DNA of 64,000 bases from Micrasema longulum. Its lineage: Eukaryota > Arthropoda > Insecta > Trichoptera > Brachycentridae. The translations under genes were made by a program, and so were the position numbers. The notes under the pieces are model-generated. The model made no database searches. It worked only from the letters and a program-made list of their open reading frames with translations, and was not told where the DNA came from. Location: the NCBI GenBank assembly GCA_022494885.1, contig JAGVSM010003642.1:1-64000 (forward strand), given 5' to 3'. Of this stretch, positions 1 through 10,943 are shown piece after piece (the first letter of the stretch is position 1; the number at the start of each line of letters is the position of its first letter).

Positions 1-660
1 TAAGTCATTACTTGTGAAACAAGAAATCAGCTTACGTCCTTCTACATCGGACAATAATTTCTCTGACTCCCTCCGACCAATACATATTAAAAATGCAGTC
101 AACACCTTCCTCAGCCTGGCAATCCCACCACAATTCCATGAATCTAGGATCAGGTTATATATCCTCGGGCCTATATAATATTTCTGCCTTTGAGCCAAAA
201 AAGTATTGACTCCCCTCTGTAGAATCAGATCCTTATTGGAGTGTCTAGTATTATGAACATGACAAACCGTTGCGTATTTTTCTACTTACCTCAATATATA
301 CTGTTGACGAATATCCAGCACTTGAAATTCTTTGAAAAGCAAATCACTCGGGTACCGGTATGGTTTTTTTAATATAACTCTTATGACTGATTTTTGAGCT
401 ATGGCTGCTGAAGCCATAGCCGTTTTAGTGCAGCTTCCTCAATCAATCAGAACATACATCAGTATTGAATTTACCAATCCATAATACAATTGCTTTAGTT
501 CTTTTATCCTTGGTATATTTCTTAAAAACATGAAAAATGAATCGAACGTTTTATTTTATTAGAAATTTCTTCAGTTTGTAGGTTCCGTCTCATGAATTTA
601 TCTATTTTTTAACCCAAATATTTTACACTAGTGACGTTTTCCAATATTGAACATTTAAAA
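1..660 (-). pseudogene. Non-LTR retrotransposon RT C-terminal fragment
   Basis: The minus strand reads as the C-terminal part of a non-LTR reverse transcriptase, running from about 650 down to the window edge. Visible blocks are SVKYLG (RT thumb region), LKQLYYGLVNSILMYVLID, AIAQKSVIRVILKKPYRYPS and KYYIGPRIYNLILDSW, in the order usual for jockey/CR1-like proteins. In-frame stops interrupt it: YLG-stop near 610, VLID-stop-GSC near 447 (probably TGG to TGA) and LR-stop-VEKY near 293. It therefore cannot encode a working enzyme. It continues off the left edge. The clade is uncertain; that it derives from RT is fairly sure. Confidence 0.8.
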
Positions 661-695
661 TTTATTTTATTTATTTATTTATTTATTAATGAAAT
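661..695. repeat. (TTTA)n simple repeat
   Basis: Short run of ttta/tttt units. Read on the minus strand it is (TAAA)n, the usual tail of a non-LTR element, so the AT-rich stretch to its right (to about 960) may be a 3' UTR of a minus-strand element. No protein similarity is visible there. Confidence 0.55.
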
Positions 696-984
696 CATAC
701 CTACAGTCTTTATATAAAACCAGGAACAAATTAACAATTTAAAAAAGTAAGACCAATTACAGATTTCACACTAATGAATGCAGGGGGAGAGGGGAAAAGT
801 AATTTTATTCTAAAAAAGTAAAAATAAAAATATTACATAAAAAGTTCATAAAAAGGAGAAGACGTTGTAAAGCTCCATGATGTTCCATGAACATTTCAAT
901 TCAATTGTAAAAAAAAATCACAACTAACAATAAATTATTCGATGCAGGTAGTAGATGTAGGTAAGTATAAATTAAGAGTTGAAA

Positions 985-1110
985 TCAAATGATTAAAATT
1001 AAAAATAAAAGTTAAAATTAAAATGAAAAGTTTAAATTAAAAGTTAAAATTAAGAATTAAAATTAAAAAGTTAAAATTGAAAGACAAAATTAAGAATCAA
1101 ATTAAAAGTT
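985..1110. repeat. A-rich minisatellite (AAAGTTAAAATTAA-like)
   Basis: Irregular tandem units of about 12-15 bp built on aaagttaaaattaa repeat about eight times. Purines dominate the top strand. No coding potential. Confidence 0.7.
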
Positions 1111-1577
1111 TAAAGTCAAGCAGGAGATAATTTTTGCAATGATGTAATTTTAATTCATACCCAGAGTTTGGTTGTTTTACCGAAGATGGGCTGAAACAGA
1201 TAAACTTAAATTAGAAACAGACAAATAATTCATAAGGACTTGTCAAGAAAGGTAACAATATACATTTTGGATATTGCAAAAGCGATAAAAGGTATCAATT
1301 AAGCAGAATACCAAATTCCGAACACTCTTCAAGTGGATCAGGAGGTCTGTTGACGAATGATAATGGCCCGCGTCCTCCTGACGAGTTTTCTGTGATTTCC
1401 TCGTCTCTAGAGCAAATGCAGAGAAGCTCCTAAAGCAGGCCACAGCCGAAACATTCTACCTACTTCTTTAATTTTATGAACATTATAACTTTATTTAGTT
1501 TTTCATTGAAGTAAATTAAACACAATAGTATTGTAGTTTTTGTTGATATTTCTGGATAAAACTCCAAAACTGAATGA

Positions 1578-1657
1578 AACTTCTTGGTTTAGTTTTACTT
1601 TTTTATTATTTTGACCAACGAGCGCTTTCGCTTAAGTAGACATCTTCAAGACTGCTG
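1578..1657 (-). repeat. Family D repeat end with hammerhead-like motif
   Basis: Shares cttcttggtttagtttta and gaccaacgagcgctttcg with 26818-26881 and, on the other strand, with the flanks of the RTE-1 copy at 27103-28560. The 45 nt at 1613-1657, read on the minus strand, have the order closing strand, CUUGAAGA (a CUGAAGA core with one extra U), a hairpin, GAAA and GUUGGUC. Family D looks like the terminus of an interspersed element whose body is not recognised. Confidence 0.55.
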
Positions 1658-1984
1658 AATTGTTTACAACGTTTACAGCTTTTATACTATTCTTAACATA
1701 TTTTGGAGATAGGGCGATCAAATAAGTATTTTAACTGGTGACAGAAAAAATAAAAATTTAAAATTAGTTTTCTAAACAGTTCATATTTAGGAGTTTTTGG
1801 ACCGAAATTAGGATAAAGCATTTATTATTTAAGACGTGTGAAAAGAACACATGGCGAAATACAACAGAGTAGCAAATACACATTTTAAAAATTTTTATGA
1901 ATTTTTTTTACAAATTTATTTTTCTGATCCTTTATTTGTGGTGATATACTAATGTGTTTGTGTCAATTAATTGCTAGTTTTATC

Positions 1985-2035
1985 TCAACACGGGAATTTA
2001 AGTCCCATGAAGTTGGGACTTATGTCTCAAATAAT
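1985..2035 (-). repeat. Family L short interspersed fragment
   Basis: The stretch around cacgggaatttaagtcccat and ttatgtctcaaataatgta is the diverged reverse complement of 34322-34370. It is probably the end of a retroelement; type not determined. Confidence 0.45.
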
Positions 2036-2154
2036 GTACAGTTAACGTATGTATGCAAATAAAAAATTAATAAATATAATAACCCATACAGTTATACAAT
2101 ATTAATTTATACCATTTATTCTAAAATAATGTTTTTGAGTTAACCCAGCAACCA

Positions 2155-2300
2155 GTTTATTACAAACTTATCAAATTATATCCGGGTCATAGTTTTGCAA
2201 TGTTTGGGTAACATATTGAATATTTTGGGGCCCAGAAACCTGAAATTTTTTTGCCCGGATTCAGGGTTTGTGGTGGACCCCATGACTTATCCTCTAGTTT
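2155..2300 (+). repeat. Family M diverged repeat
   Basis: Resembles 17925-18050 in the same orientation. Shared landmarks are caatgttygggyaacaygytgaat, a gggcccagaa/gtgtcccaaa block and gtggacccca/gtagaccccg followed by tgactatcct. Non-coding; element type unknown. Confidence 0.5.
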
Positions 2301-2324
2301 GACATGAATATTTTATTTAAATCA

Positions 2325-2392
2325 AGTCCGGAAACGAGCACGAGACCTTTTGCATGGTATGCAAGCCAACTTACCACTTAATCACAAGGCAG
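2325..2392 (-). repeat. tRNA-like SINE head fragment
   Basis: The minus strand has a tRNA-like order: gattaagtggtaag as a box A relative, then gtgctcgtttcc as a degraded box B about 35 nt downstream. It has no proper acceptor stem and no second tRNA arm, so it is a SINE remnant rather than a tRNA gene. Confidence 0.4.
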
Positions 2393-2990
2393 ATAACATT
2401 TTTTTGAATGATTATTTTTATTCTATTCTATAGTAAGAAAATTTAATTTGCTTGCCTTAATATACAAATATATTACAGGTCAAATAAGTTATTTATTTTT
2501 TAACCAGTACTGACTCAAAGTTGTATTTTATATCTACATGAGAGGCTGTAACCGAAATCTCACAAAAGCTTAAGAAATAAAGTTTGAACCGGATACATGT
2601 TTTCTGAAATTTAATATTTCAAGCACGCGATGCAAAATTCTGAAAATTTTTCAGGAGTTCTGATAAAATAATATAACATCTGTTATCTCAGCAGTTTGCT
2701 GGTAAGGAGAGAAATATCAACGCGCTTCAAAAAGTATGAACTTCGTGGGTTATTTCAGAACTCGTAAAGACCATTTGTTAAGTTTTAGAGTAAACGTTTT
2801 CCTCAACAGTAGGGCCCGATTTAAACGATTTTAATACATTAAGTTGCTATTTGAAGTAAATAACTAGTAAATCGTTCATTATAAAAAAAATAACAGAAGT
2901 TTAAATTAAGATTGAAGCAAAAAAAAACAGAATAGTAATGTGTAAATTTATTTAATACACACACATAGTATTAATTACCTTATAATGATA
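2393..2990. other. AT-rich stretch without recognised features
   Basis: I see no ORF, tRNA-like structure or repeat shared with the rest of the window. Confidence 0.5.
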
Positions 2991-2999
2991 AAAATACGT

Positions 3000-3066
3000 A
3001 AATAGTTTAAGTATTATAATTAAAATGCATTTCCATCAAGAAATGTCAGTAGAAAAACTCAATCTA
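3000..3066 (+). repeat. Family E repeat fragment
   Basis: Contains ccatcaagaaatgtcagtag followed by aaaaactca, as at 43735-43775. The end of the same block, gtcagtagaaaaactcaa, occurs at 33654-33672. At 43.6 kb E lies directly downstream of family F, so both probably belong to one element. Confidence 0.6.
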
Positions 3067-3419
3067 TATTTATTACCGCCTGATAATCAATATATTTTTT
3101 TTAATCAGCGGCCTATCGGACCCAATAATGCAAAAGGTCCAATTTTTTTATGATTTCTTTAAGTACACAGTTTATTTATTTTTACGTAAACGGTATAAAT
3201 TGCCTTTAATATATATTGATCATAAGTATGAAAAAAAATACGTTTATAAATACATTAAAAAAAATTATAAAATTGCATAACTATAACAATAGTAACACAT
3301 AAGCAGCCAAAAACATTAACAAAATAAATACATTGATATGAAAAAACAAAACAAGAAAACGTTTTTAAATATAAAGAAAAGTTTAAAAATAATATTGCGA
3401 GAGAAAAAAATAAATCATA

Positions 3420-3620
3420 CTCGTTTTATAACTATCACGTCCAGAACCAAATATATAAGCCTTGTCCTCATACTGATTGCCATATCTGTGGAGCCTAGGG
3501 ATAGGCGAGTACATGTGATAGTTGGTCCTCAAACTTGCAGAAGAAAAAGAAGATATGTGGCGGGTATGTCGACCAGGTACACGGAAACACACCAACTCCA
3601 GCGAATTTGGACCGTCAATT
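3420..3620 (-). other. Possible host exon (unidentified peptide)
   Basis: This ~200-bp island is richer in G and C than its surroundings and lies inside a 147-codon minus-strand ORF (3383-3826). The plausible part reads SFSSASLRTNYHMYSPIPRL followed by HRYGNQYEDKAYIFGSGR. Composition and amino-acid mix look more coding-like than neighbouring ORFs. I recognise no family, see no matching RT motif and could not place splice sites with certainty. The upstream part of the ORF overlaps a SINE tail and is surely not coding. It could be an exon, a pseudoexon or chance. Confidence 0.22.
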
Positions 3621-3764
3621 AATGAATTGATCACTTTATAAAGTAATATTAAGACAGTTAGGATTCTTCTATCCGAAAGTTTTAAAAGACTTGCTAAACA
3701 TAACAATCCGTTTGTAAAAATTGTTACAGAACGAATAGTTACCGTTTGGCACATTATAACCTCC

Positions 3765-3860
3765 ATGTAATAAAAATGGTTAAGATACGCTGCGGTTGTT
3801 GTACAAATGAAATGCTCTATGCACAATTGGATGTGGAAGGTAAAAGATAATATCGATAGA
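3765..3860 (+). repeat. SINE-2 3' body and tail
   Basis: Matches the SINE-2 body seen at 34080-34190 and 31900-31970: atacgctgcggttgttgtac, then ctctatgcacaattggatg and a degenerate gat-rich tail. The tRNA-like head is missing here. Confidence 0.65.
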
Positions 3861-3869
3861 AGTAAGTTT

Positions 3870-5284
3870 ATTGGGAGCTTTTAGTTACACAGGCTCATTT
3901 CTCAATAGAATCACGTCTTCTACACACTTCCTGAATCTCATTCAAACTTCCGGTATACATCAAGGGTAATCAATGTCATGCAGACAATTTTGGCAAACTG
4001 TTGCGTGGTGATTCCGCTTTCCCTTCATCAGCAGTAGTAATACTTGATAAGGTTTCCACATTTCCGCCGGGAGGAAGTGCTCCAATTTGCAGTAGGTTCT
4101 GTGTATAATATCTCCAATCTGCAAATTACTATGAACAGAATGAAGATAAAAAAATACATTTAGGAATTTTTTGTTCAGTATCTGAGTAAAAAATGAACAG
4201 TTTCTTTATATTTTTCCATTCTTTTAAGATTCTAATTATTATCTACCTTTCAAGGGGTCATAGCGTGTCTCCAGAGATCACAGGTGCGATTCCGATGGAG
4301 TAAAAATGAAAGAATTTTTATATCAATAAGTTGGAACTAACGTTGGCTTAGAATTTCATTTATTTTATTCAATATATTACAGTTATTAAGTTTGACCCAA
4401 TCAGCCTGGGTATTTATTCAAATATACATCTATTTTTTAATATCTTTTTAAATAATTTTATCACGTGTTAAAGGAATTTTGCGATTTTTTAGTCTGGCTG
4501 AGTACACAACCTAAAATACACATTTGAAAAAAAAATGGCAGATCTAACCTCATTCAAACTTCGAACGTATGAGGTAAGATTCTGTATTAAAACATTTTTT
4601 TTTTATTACGCGTATTTTTGAAATTAATGAATTTATAAAATTAAAATACTTGTGTATTTACATAAAAACGAGTACATTACCATTAAAATAATTGTGCATT
4701 AAATTAATAAAAATTAGAAAAATTTACTTTAAGTCAAGGGTGATCGACCTTTGGACAACTAGTAAACAAAGAACACAATAAAAAATAATATCAAGATATT
4801 CCTCTAACGTGAATTAGTACGTACCAAAAGGTAAAACAACTTTAGTTAAGGGGCATTCCTTTGTGGAAGGGCCAAGGATTTTTAATGTACTGGATCAGGT
4901 GACAAAGGAGTCGAGACAATTTCAAGATGCAAATCTGGTTGCTCGAACGGGAATGAATTACTGCAATAGAATGTGAAATAACTGATGAACGACCAATATG
5001 TATTAATAAATGTTAAATGTAATAAAAATATTATAACTGGTATCGTGTATAAAGTATTAATGATATCTATTAGCTTAATATGTATGAATAAAATATAATA
5101 TGACTTTGTTTATACGAATATACTCGTATATTTTATTTTATTTATTTGTGATTTTTACAGCTATTTACATAAAAAAATAAGTAGAAGTATATTTACAATA
5201 CTGGAGCCAATTAAAAAAAATCCACTGTAAATCTAATAATCCATAATAAATAAGAAAATCAAAACCTACCTTCTTTGATTACAG
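3870..5284. other. AT-rich stretch, nothing identified
   Basis: Apart from short homopolymers I find no coding or repeat signature shared within the window. Confidence 0.45.
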
Positions 5285-6310
5285 AATAGAAAAAAATAAT
5301 TTAGATGGAGTCAAGTCTATTCAGGACCTCGGAGTTATCATGAACTGTAAACTTACCTTTAATGAACATATTGATACTATGAATAACAAGTCGCTAAAAC
5401 TCTTGGGTTTTGTTAGCAGGACATCTAGTGATTTTACCAATATGTTCACGGTTAAAAAACTTTATTGTTAATTTGTTTGTTCTCTTTAAGAATATGCATC
5501 CGTGATCTGGTCTCTCTTCTTTATAGGCCGGATAAATCATATCGAATCGGTGCAACATCGTTTGCTAAGAAAAGTACCATGGATGATTGGCCTTCAGAGG
5601 GGAGACTACACTCACGGAGAAATAGTCAATGTTAAAAATCTCAAGTCTACAAAAACATAAAAATAACATTGACTCCATATTTATGTTTAATTTGCTGAAT
5701 GGCTTAATTGATGAAACAAGTATCATTCCGTGGGTTTACTGGCAAAAAACGTTGACTAAAAAATATGCGCATTTGACTAAATGATGCAGTTTTGTAAAGT
5801 TTTTAACGCTCTACAAACTGGAAAAATATCAAATTATATCACATCAAATTTAATATATCTGTAGTTTTAAAAACAAATTTAAGCTTACGGCGTTTACCCG
5901 GTATTTTATTCAGGCTAAAAGCTTTAAATAAATAAATGTTTATATAATATAAAATTAAGAAACAGTAAAATTAAAAACATGTTCTTAAATAAGCACTTAA
6001 CATCTTACTTTATTTAAATAAGATGTAAAAGAGTAAAATTGGAAAAAACTTAAATGGTTGATTTCTCAAAACAGGTATTTAAGAGTAAAAGCTTTTGGCC
6101 AGTGTACCCACGATTCAGTGTTCCGATCCGCCGGTTGCGAAATAATAATGTGCTGTTCCTTGATCAACACAGCACAAACTATGGCTTGCATGCACCAATG
6201 TCCCGATTGTGTCGTATTGTAAACTCAAGACAAGATATGGACTTTTTTGGAGTAAGTCTTTAGATTTCAAAAATCACTAAGATAGACCGGATTTTGTCTT
6301 GGGTTAGTAA
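5285..6310 (+). pseudogene. Non-LTR retrotransposon RT C-terminus (family I), split
   Basis: Two pieces of one RT C-terminus lie on the plus strand. 5290-5640 reads across frames as SIQDLGVIMNCKLTFNEHID, LGFVSRTSSDF and VQHRLLRKVPWMIGLQRGDY. 6078-6263 reads FSVPIRRLRNNNVLFLDQHS and MSRLCRIVNSRQDMDFFGVS and ends at a stop. The related minus-strand copy at 34548-34925 has these blocks joined, so about 400 bp here (5660-6077) is inserted or scrambled AT-rich sequence. Several frameshifts and stops make it dead. The downstream sequence to about 6440 is probably its 3' UTR. Confidence 0.75.
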
Positions 6311-6439
6311 TTTTTTTTTTGTCCTAACTTTTATTTTATTTAGTTTTATTTTATTTTATTACTATCGGTATTTATTATAAAAAAATGTATTTACCATCTT
6401 TAGAATGGACTACATAAGTTTGTCAATTAAATAAATGTA

Positions 6440-6907
6440 TAAATAAAAGTTTATAAAATTGAATGTGTGCGACGTTTGTATTCATGTATGTGTATATGAA
6501 TGTGTGAGGATGTGTTTGTGTCGGTGCGTAAATAAAAAAAAACATTTACAGCGTGGATAGGAGAGAACAGGGCAAGAGGTTTAACTGTAAAGAAAATAAT
6601 AATAAAAATAAATAGTTTTTACCTATTTATAAAACCTTTTAAAAATTATTTTTCTTAAGTAATGTTATGTTTTGATTGTTTGTTTAAAAAAATATACTGA
6701 TTAAATAAATATTTTTATATTAAATTAATAAGAAATAAATTATGGTAAAATTAAGCATCATAACTTTTTTTTGAATTGAGCATTTTAATTCAAAATTTAA
6801 TTGACACATACTGAATGAATAATGTGCAACGAGTTAAAACACGGTAGGTAACCAACCACAAGATGCAGTGCATACAATATATTATATATATATGGGCATG
6901 TAAAAGG
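6440..6907. other. AT-rich stretch with (TA)n at about 6876-6892
   Basis: Contains TG-rich and TA-rich simple sequence and nothing I can assign. Confidence 0.45.
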
Positions 6908-7444
6908 GGCGAACCGTGTATAAAAGCGATTATGCGCAGCTTACCATTATATTTGACTAACCATAATGATATTTTATTGTACCTTTATTTACAGAAAAAC
7001 AAATAAATAATTAGCATTTATTTTAAATCATTTCCACCGTTTGTATTTTTATCCTAATATAAATATCAATATTAATAAAGCGCGCTTAGCGTCTGCAGTG
7101 AGCCAAAACACTAGCCAATTATTCCAGCTTATTTTTTTATACAAATAAGTATACTATATTTTGAATGTATTAACCCCAGTGCGGGTTTTTTCTCATAGAT
7201 TTAACTTGCAGAGTATACAAATTATTTGAAGATTTGGAAAACAGTATTTTAAACATTGTTTCTTAAGGTACTTTTGACAAAAGATCATAATTACTTTCAT
7301 GCGTCATATTGCAGGATATATAGATCTCTAGGCGGCCGTTTTTAACACTATTAATTACTAGAACAATTCGGCCAGTTGACATTTCAATTGAATACCTAAT
7401 ATCGACTGAATTCATGGTGCTATTATTTATATGTTTTTTAAAAT
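6908..7444 (+). mobile_element. Repeat X, left part (interrupted copy)
   Basis: About 530 bp are the reverse complement of 59222-59752. Shared landmarks include gattatgcgcagcttaccat, ccagtgcgggttttttc against its reverse counterpart, and tcaattgaatacctaatatc. The right part of X resumes at 12257, so two insertions totalling ~4.8 kb (RTE-2 and the A array) separate the halves. X has no visible ORF, no obvious terminal inverted repeat and a CpG-containing stretch (gcgcgcttagcgtctgcag). It may be a non-autonomous element or a segmental duplication. Confidence 0.8.
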
Positions 7445-7857
7445 GAGGCGAGGTGAGGGGCGGGAAGTTTGCACAATATCAGGGTGCAGGCGCGGGGTGC
7501 AAATGCACCCACAGCACAGGCGGCAACCCTTGGAAGCCGGACACGCCGCACCGAGCGAAGAACATCTGGGGATACACATGGCAAATGGCAACCACGACTC
7601 GGCCTTCTAGCAGAAAAGGATTCGTTCGGCCGAGTCACCATTAATGTTTAAGTTTATGACTTCTATAGTGATAAGTGACAGTAGTGAATTTTAGTGTTAA
7701 GGTACTTTGTGAATGTTTATACTGTAAGTCTTAGGAATAATCTATTTAAGTCATTTAAATCAATTCATTATAGGTCTTGTGTAAAATTAAGTATTTAAGT
7801 AGTAGTAGAGATGAAGGGTAGCGTAATTAATATTAAGTAAGCAGGTAGAACGGGAGG
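7445..7857 (+). promoter_or_regulatory. RTE-2 5' leader, GC-rich
   Basis: The first ~200 bp are far richer in G and C than the rest of the window (gaggtgaggggcgggaagtt, then cgccgcaccgagcgaagaac). It precedes the first ORF codons and, by analogy with other non-LTR elements, is where an internal promoter would sit. No core promoter motif was identified. Small ORFs here (7453-7651) are probably not meaningful. Confidence 0.5.
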
Positions 7858-10800
7858 ATGCCTTTGACAAACTTCGATGAGGCTCGCAACCCGTCAGGTC
7901 GCTCCTTCCGTGGGGGCGCACAGAGGAGGAAAACGCAAGAATGCAGAATTGCGACATGGAATATAAGGGGACGCATGGGTGAAAAAATGAACGAATTGTG
8001 TGATGTGATGAGGAATAAATGTTTAGATATATTATGTATAACGGAAAGTTGGAAAAAAAGGAAGCGGTTCGATGGAACACGGTGACGTCCTGGTTCTTTG
8101 GTCAGGTGTCCCAGATACAGACAGAGCCTGCCAGGGTGTTGCCGCGTTTCTATCGCCCAGAATGATAGAGTGTATGAAAGAGTATGTCCTTATAAGTTCT
8201 AGACTTATGTTTGTCAGATTCAATATTGGATTGACGAGTATTATTTTAATAATAGGATATGCTCCTGTGAATTCCGACTGCGAATCTGAGAAGGATAAGT
8301 TTTGGACAAGTGTGATGAATGTAATGAATGGAAAAAAAGATAGTGAGAGAGTAATACTTGCGGGAGATTTGAATGGGTGGGTGGGAACTCGAAGAGACGG
8401 GATGGAGTCAGCCCTAGGCATGTTCGGGGATGGAAAACAGAATGATAATGGAAGAAGACTGCTAGAAGTATGCCTGGAATGGAATCTTTTTGTGTCAAAT
8501 ACGTTCTTTGATCATAAGGAAATCCACCAGTATACGTGGGAAAGAGGCAATGAAAGATCTATTATCAACTATGTAGTCATTGACCCTAGATTGAGGCCTG
8601 TAACAGTTGATACGCGGGTGTACAGAGGAGCCGAAATGGAAACAGATCACTTCTTGGTGGTATCAAGGGTAATCTTGTTTCAAGGATGGCGGTCCAAGAC
8701 CCGCAAAATGCAGGCGCCTTCTAGAGTCAAAGTTGAAAAACTCCAAAATGATTGCATAAAAGATAAATTTGAAAGGGCCGTAAATCTTAAACTGATTGAT
8801 GAATATGTGGAAAATATGAGTATTGATGCAATGTGGGAATGTTTGAAAAATGGTATGTGTGAATCTGCTATGGAAATATGCGGTATAATGAAACAAGGAA
8901 GAAAGAAAGGTGATGCTTGGTGGGACGATGGAATAAAAAAACTAGTGCAAGAAAAGAAGGAAGCATGGTTAAATCTGCTGACAGTGAATAAAGCGATTGG
9001 TAATAGGTATACAGAATTAAAAAGCATATATAATGAATGTAAGAAGAGAGTGAAACAAGGTGTGTGTGAACGAAAAAAATTGTTGAAAAAAAAAGAGGGA
9101 ATCAAAATGACCGAGAACTTCCAAGAAAATATAAAGATATTCTGGAAAGCGGTGAAAAATTCCCGAAACAGTAATGAAAGTGGATGTATGACAGCTATAA
9201 AAGGAAAAGATGGGAAAATGGTGACAAATGATAGTGGAATAAAAACAAGATGGAAGGAATACTTTGAGGAGGTGTATGAAACACATACAGGAAATATAAG
9301 CACTGCAGCACCTCCTCAGGTAAGTTTAAATGCATATGATGGTACGACAGAGATAAGAATGGAAGAAATAAAAATTGCTGCCAAATATATGAAGAATGGA
9401 AAAGCGCAAGGTTTTGATAATGTTGCTACAGAATTTATAAAGGCGGGCGGTGAAATAATTTTTGTATGGCTACACAAACTTTTCAACCGATGTTTAGAGG
9501 AGGAATACACTCCTCCAGACTGGAGAAGGGCTGTTGTTATGCCTCTATACAAGGGAAAAGGTTCAAGAGTAGAATGCGGAAATTATAGAGCAATCAGCCT
9601 TTTGAGCGCTGTTGGCAAAATGTATGGAAGAATACTGATTGAGAGTAAGAAAAGTTACAAAGGATAGAGTGTGGGATATTCAGAGCGGTTTATGAATGGA
9701 AGAGGATGTATGGATCAAACGAAACATGACGGAAAATTTCTTGCTAAAAACCAAAAGCTTTTCTGCGCATTTGTCGATCTGCAAAAAGCGTTTGATAGAG
9801 TTGACAGAGAAAAATTATGGAAGGTGTTATCAGAGTACGGAGTAAGCGTAAATCTAACACGTGCTATTGCTTCTCTGTATAAAGACAGCACAGCATGTGT
9901 TAGGGTAAATGGATCATACACATCGTGGTTTGACATTCATAAAGGAGTGAAGCAGGGATGTGTTATGTCACCATGGCTGTTCAACGTGTATATCGATAAC
10001 TGCATGAAAGAACTGAAAGACTTAAGAATGGGAGCAAAAATGGGTGATTTAAAAGTCAATTGTCTTTTGTATGCTGACGATGCTGTATTCCTTGCTAATA
10101 ACAAAGAGGAACTGCAATTCTTGGTAACAAAGGTCTACGATGTATGCAAGAGAAGCGATTTGCTGATGAATGTCAATAAATCGAATGTGATGGTTTTTGA
10201 AAGAAATGAAAGTATGACTAAATGTGAAATCACTGTGAATGGAGTTATACTAAAACAAGTAGAGGAATTTGTGTATCTGGGAAGTGTGTTCACTAGGGAT
10301 GGAATGACTGAGAAAGATATTGAAAGGAGGGTGAGTGCCGGGAACAGAGTGAACGGTGCACTTAAATCGACCTTAGCAAATAAATGCTTGTCACAAGAGG
10401 CAAAATTGGCAGTTCACAACGGAGTCCTGGTCCCATCCCTGATGTATGGGAGCGAAGTATGGACTTAGAAAAACAGGGATGAAAGTAGGCTGAATGCTGT
10501 CGAAATGCGATCTCTCAGGCGAATGTGTGGTAAAACTATGTACGATAGATGCACAAATGTTGAGATCCGTACATTATGTAAGGCTGAGACAAGCATTATC
10601 GACAAAATCAAGAAAGGAGCTCTGCGCTGGTTTGGACATGTAGAACGAATGGACAGCGAGAGAACAGCTAAGAATATTTACAATGCGAATGTTGATGGAT
10701 GCAGAAATAGAGGAATACCTAGAAAGACATGGCATGACCAAATCCAACAAATACTTAAAGATGGACATGTCATAAGTCGGAATAATCGGCGCGCGTGCAT

Positions 10801-10900
10801 GAGAAGATGTATGAATGTAGAGGAAGCGAGATCTGTATGCAAAGATAGAGTGTTGTGGCGTTCTATCCTCTCTGCCTACCCTTACAGGGAAACGGCGTGA
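7858..10900 (+). pseudogene. RTE-2 endonuclease-reverse transcriptase, three lesions
   Basis: An apurinic-like endonuclease comes first: RIATWNIRG (7942 on), LDILCITESW, ILAGDLNGWVG (8354-8386), NGRRLLEVC, then SIINYVVIDPR where the family usually has a D before Y, and ETDHFLVVS. The RT follows: CGNYRAISLLSAVGK, FCAFVDLQKAFDRVDREKLW (motif A), GVKQGCVMSPWLFNVYID (motif B), CLLYADDAVF (motif C, ~10064), FVYLGSVF and the C-terminal LRWFGHVERM. Frame 1 covers 7858-8085 and frame 2 the rest, so a frameshift lies near 8072-8085. A compensated frameshift with TAG at 9665-9667 and an in-frame TAG at 10466-10468 (aligned copies have TGG) are the other lesions. The rest of the frame is open, which points to a fairly recent copy that cannot make full-length protein. 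Confidence 0.85.
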
Positions 10901-10912
10901 TGGTTTTTGTTT

Positions 10913-10943
10913 AATGAATTTTATATTAAAGTAATGGATAATA
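10913..10943 (+). mobile_element. Repeat X, middle scrap and array TSD
   Basis: aatgaattttatattaaagt then aatggataat is the X sequence between the two insertion points; its counterpart at 59180-59205 (-) is contiguous. The last 12 bases, taatggataata (10932-10943), recur at 12245-12256 and look like the TSD of the A array. Confidence 0.75.

Larger units (their letters stand above)
7445..10912 (+). mobile_element. Near full-length RTE-like retrotransposon (RTE-2)
   Basis: A ~3.47 kb element with a GC-rich 5' leader, one long endonuclease-RT reading frame and a short 3' end with a GTTT-type tail (gtgatggtttttgttt). The paralogous empty site in X (59.2 kb) shows both borders: left flank ...ttttttaaaatga, right flank tttaatga.... 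So the TSD is probably a short T/A-rich word near tttaatga. Other copies are at 39845-40573 (-) and 48842-50570 (+), both 5'-truncated. Length and the single-ORF plan fit the RTE group; clade assignment is inferred from protein motifs without a tree. Confidence 0.85.

Noticed and set aside
985..1110. CRISPR-like array
   Set aside because: Irregular A-rich units without uniform repeats and spacers; the context is eukaryotic.
4980..5000. CTGATGA word as a hammerhead core
   Set aside because: No GAAA or pairing stems at suitable distance.
8032..8421. 129-codon minus-strand ORF
   Set aside because: Antisense of the RTE-2 endonuclease region.
8680..9303. 207-codon minus-strand ORF
   Set aside because: Exact antisense of the RTE-2 coding region; its F/S/H-rich composition is what antisense of lysine/glutamate-rich RT sequence gives.
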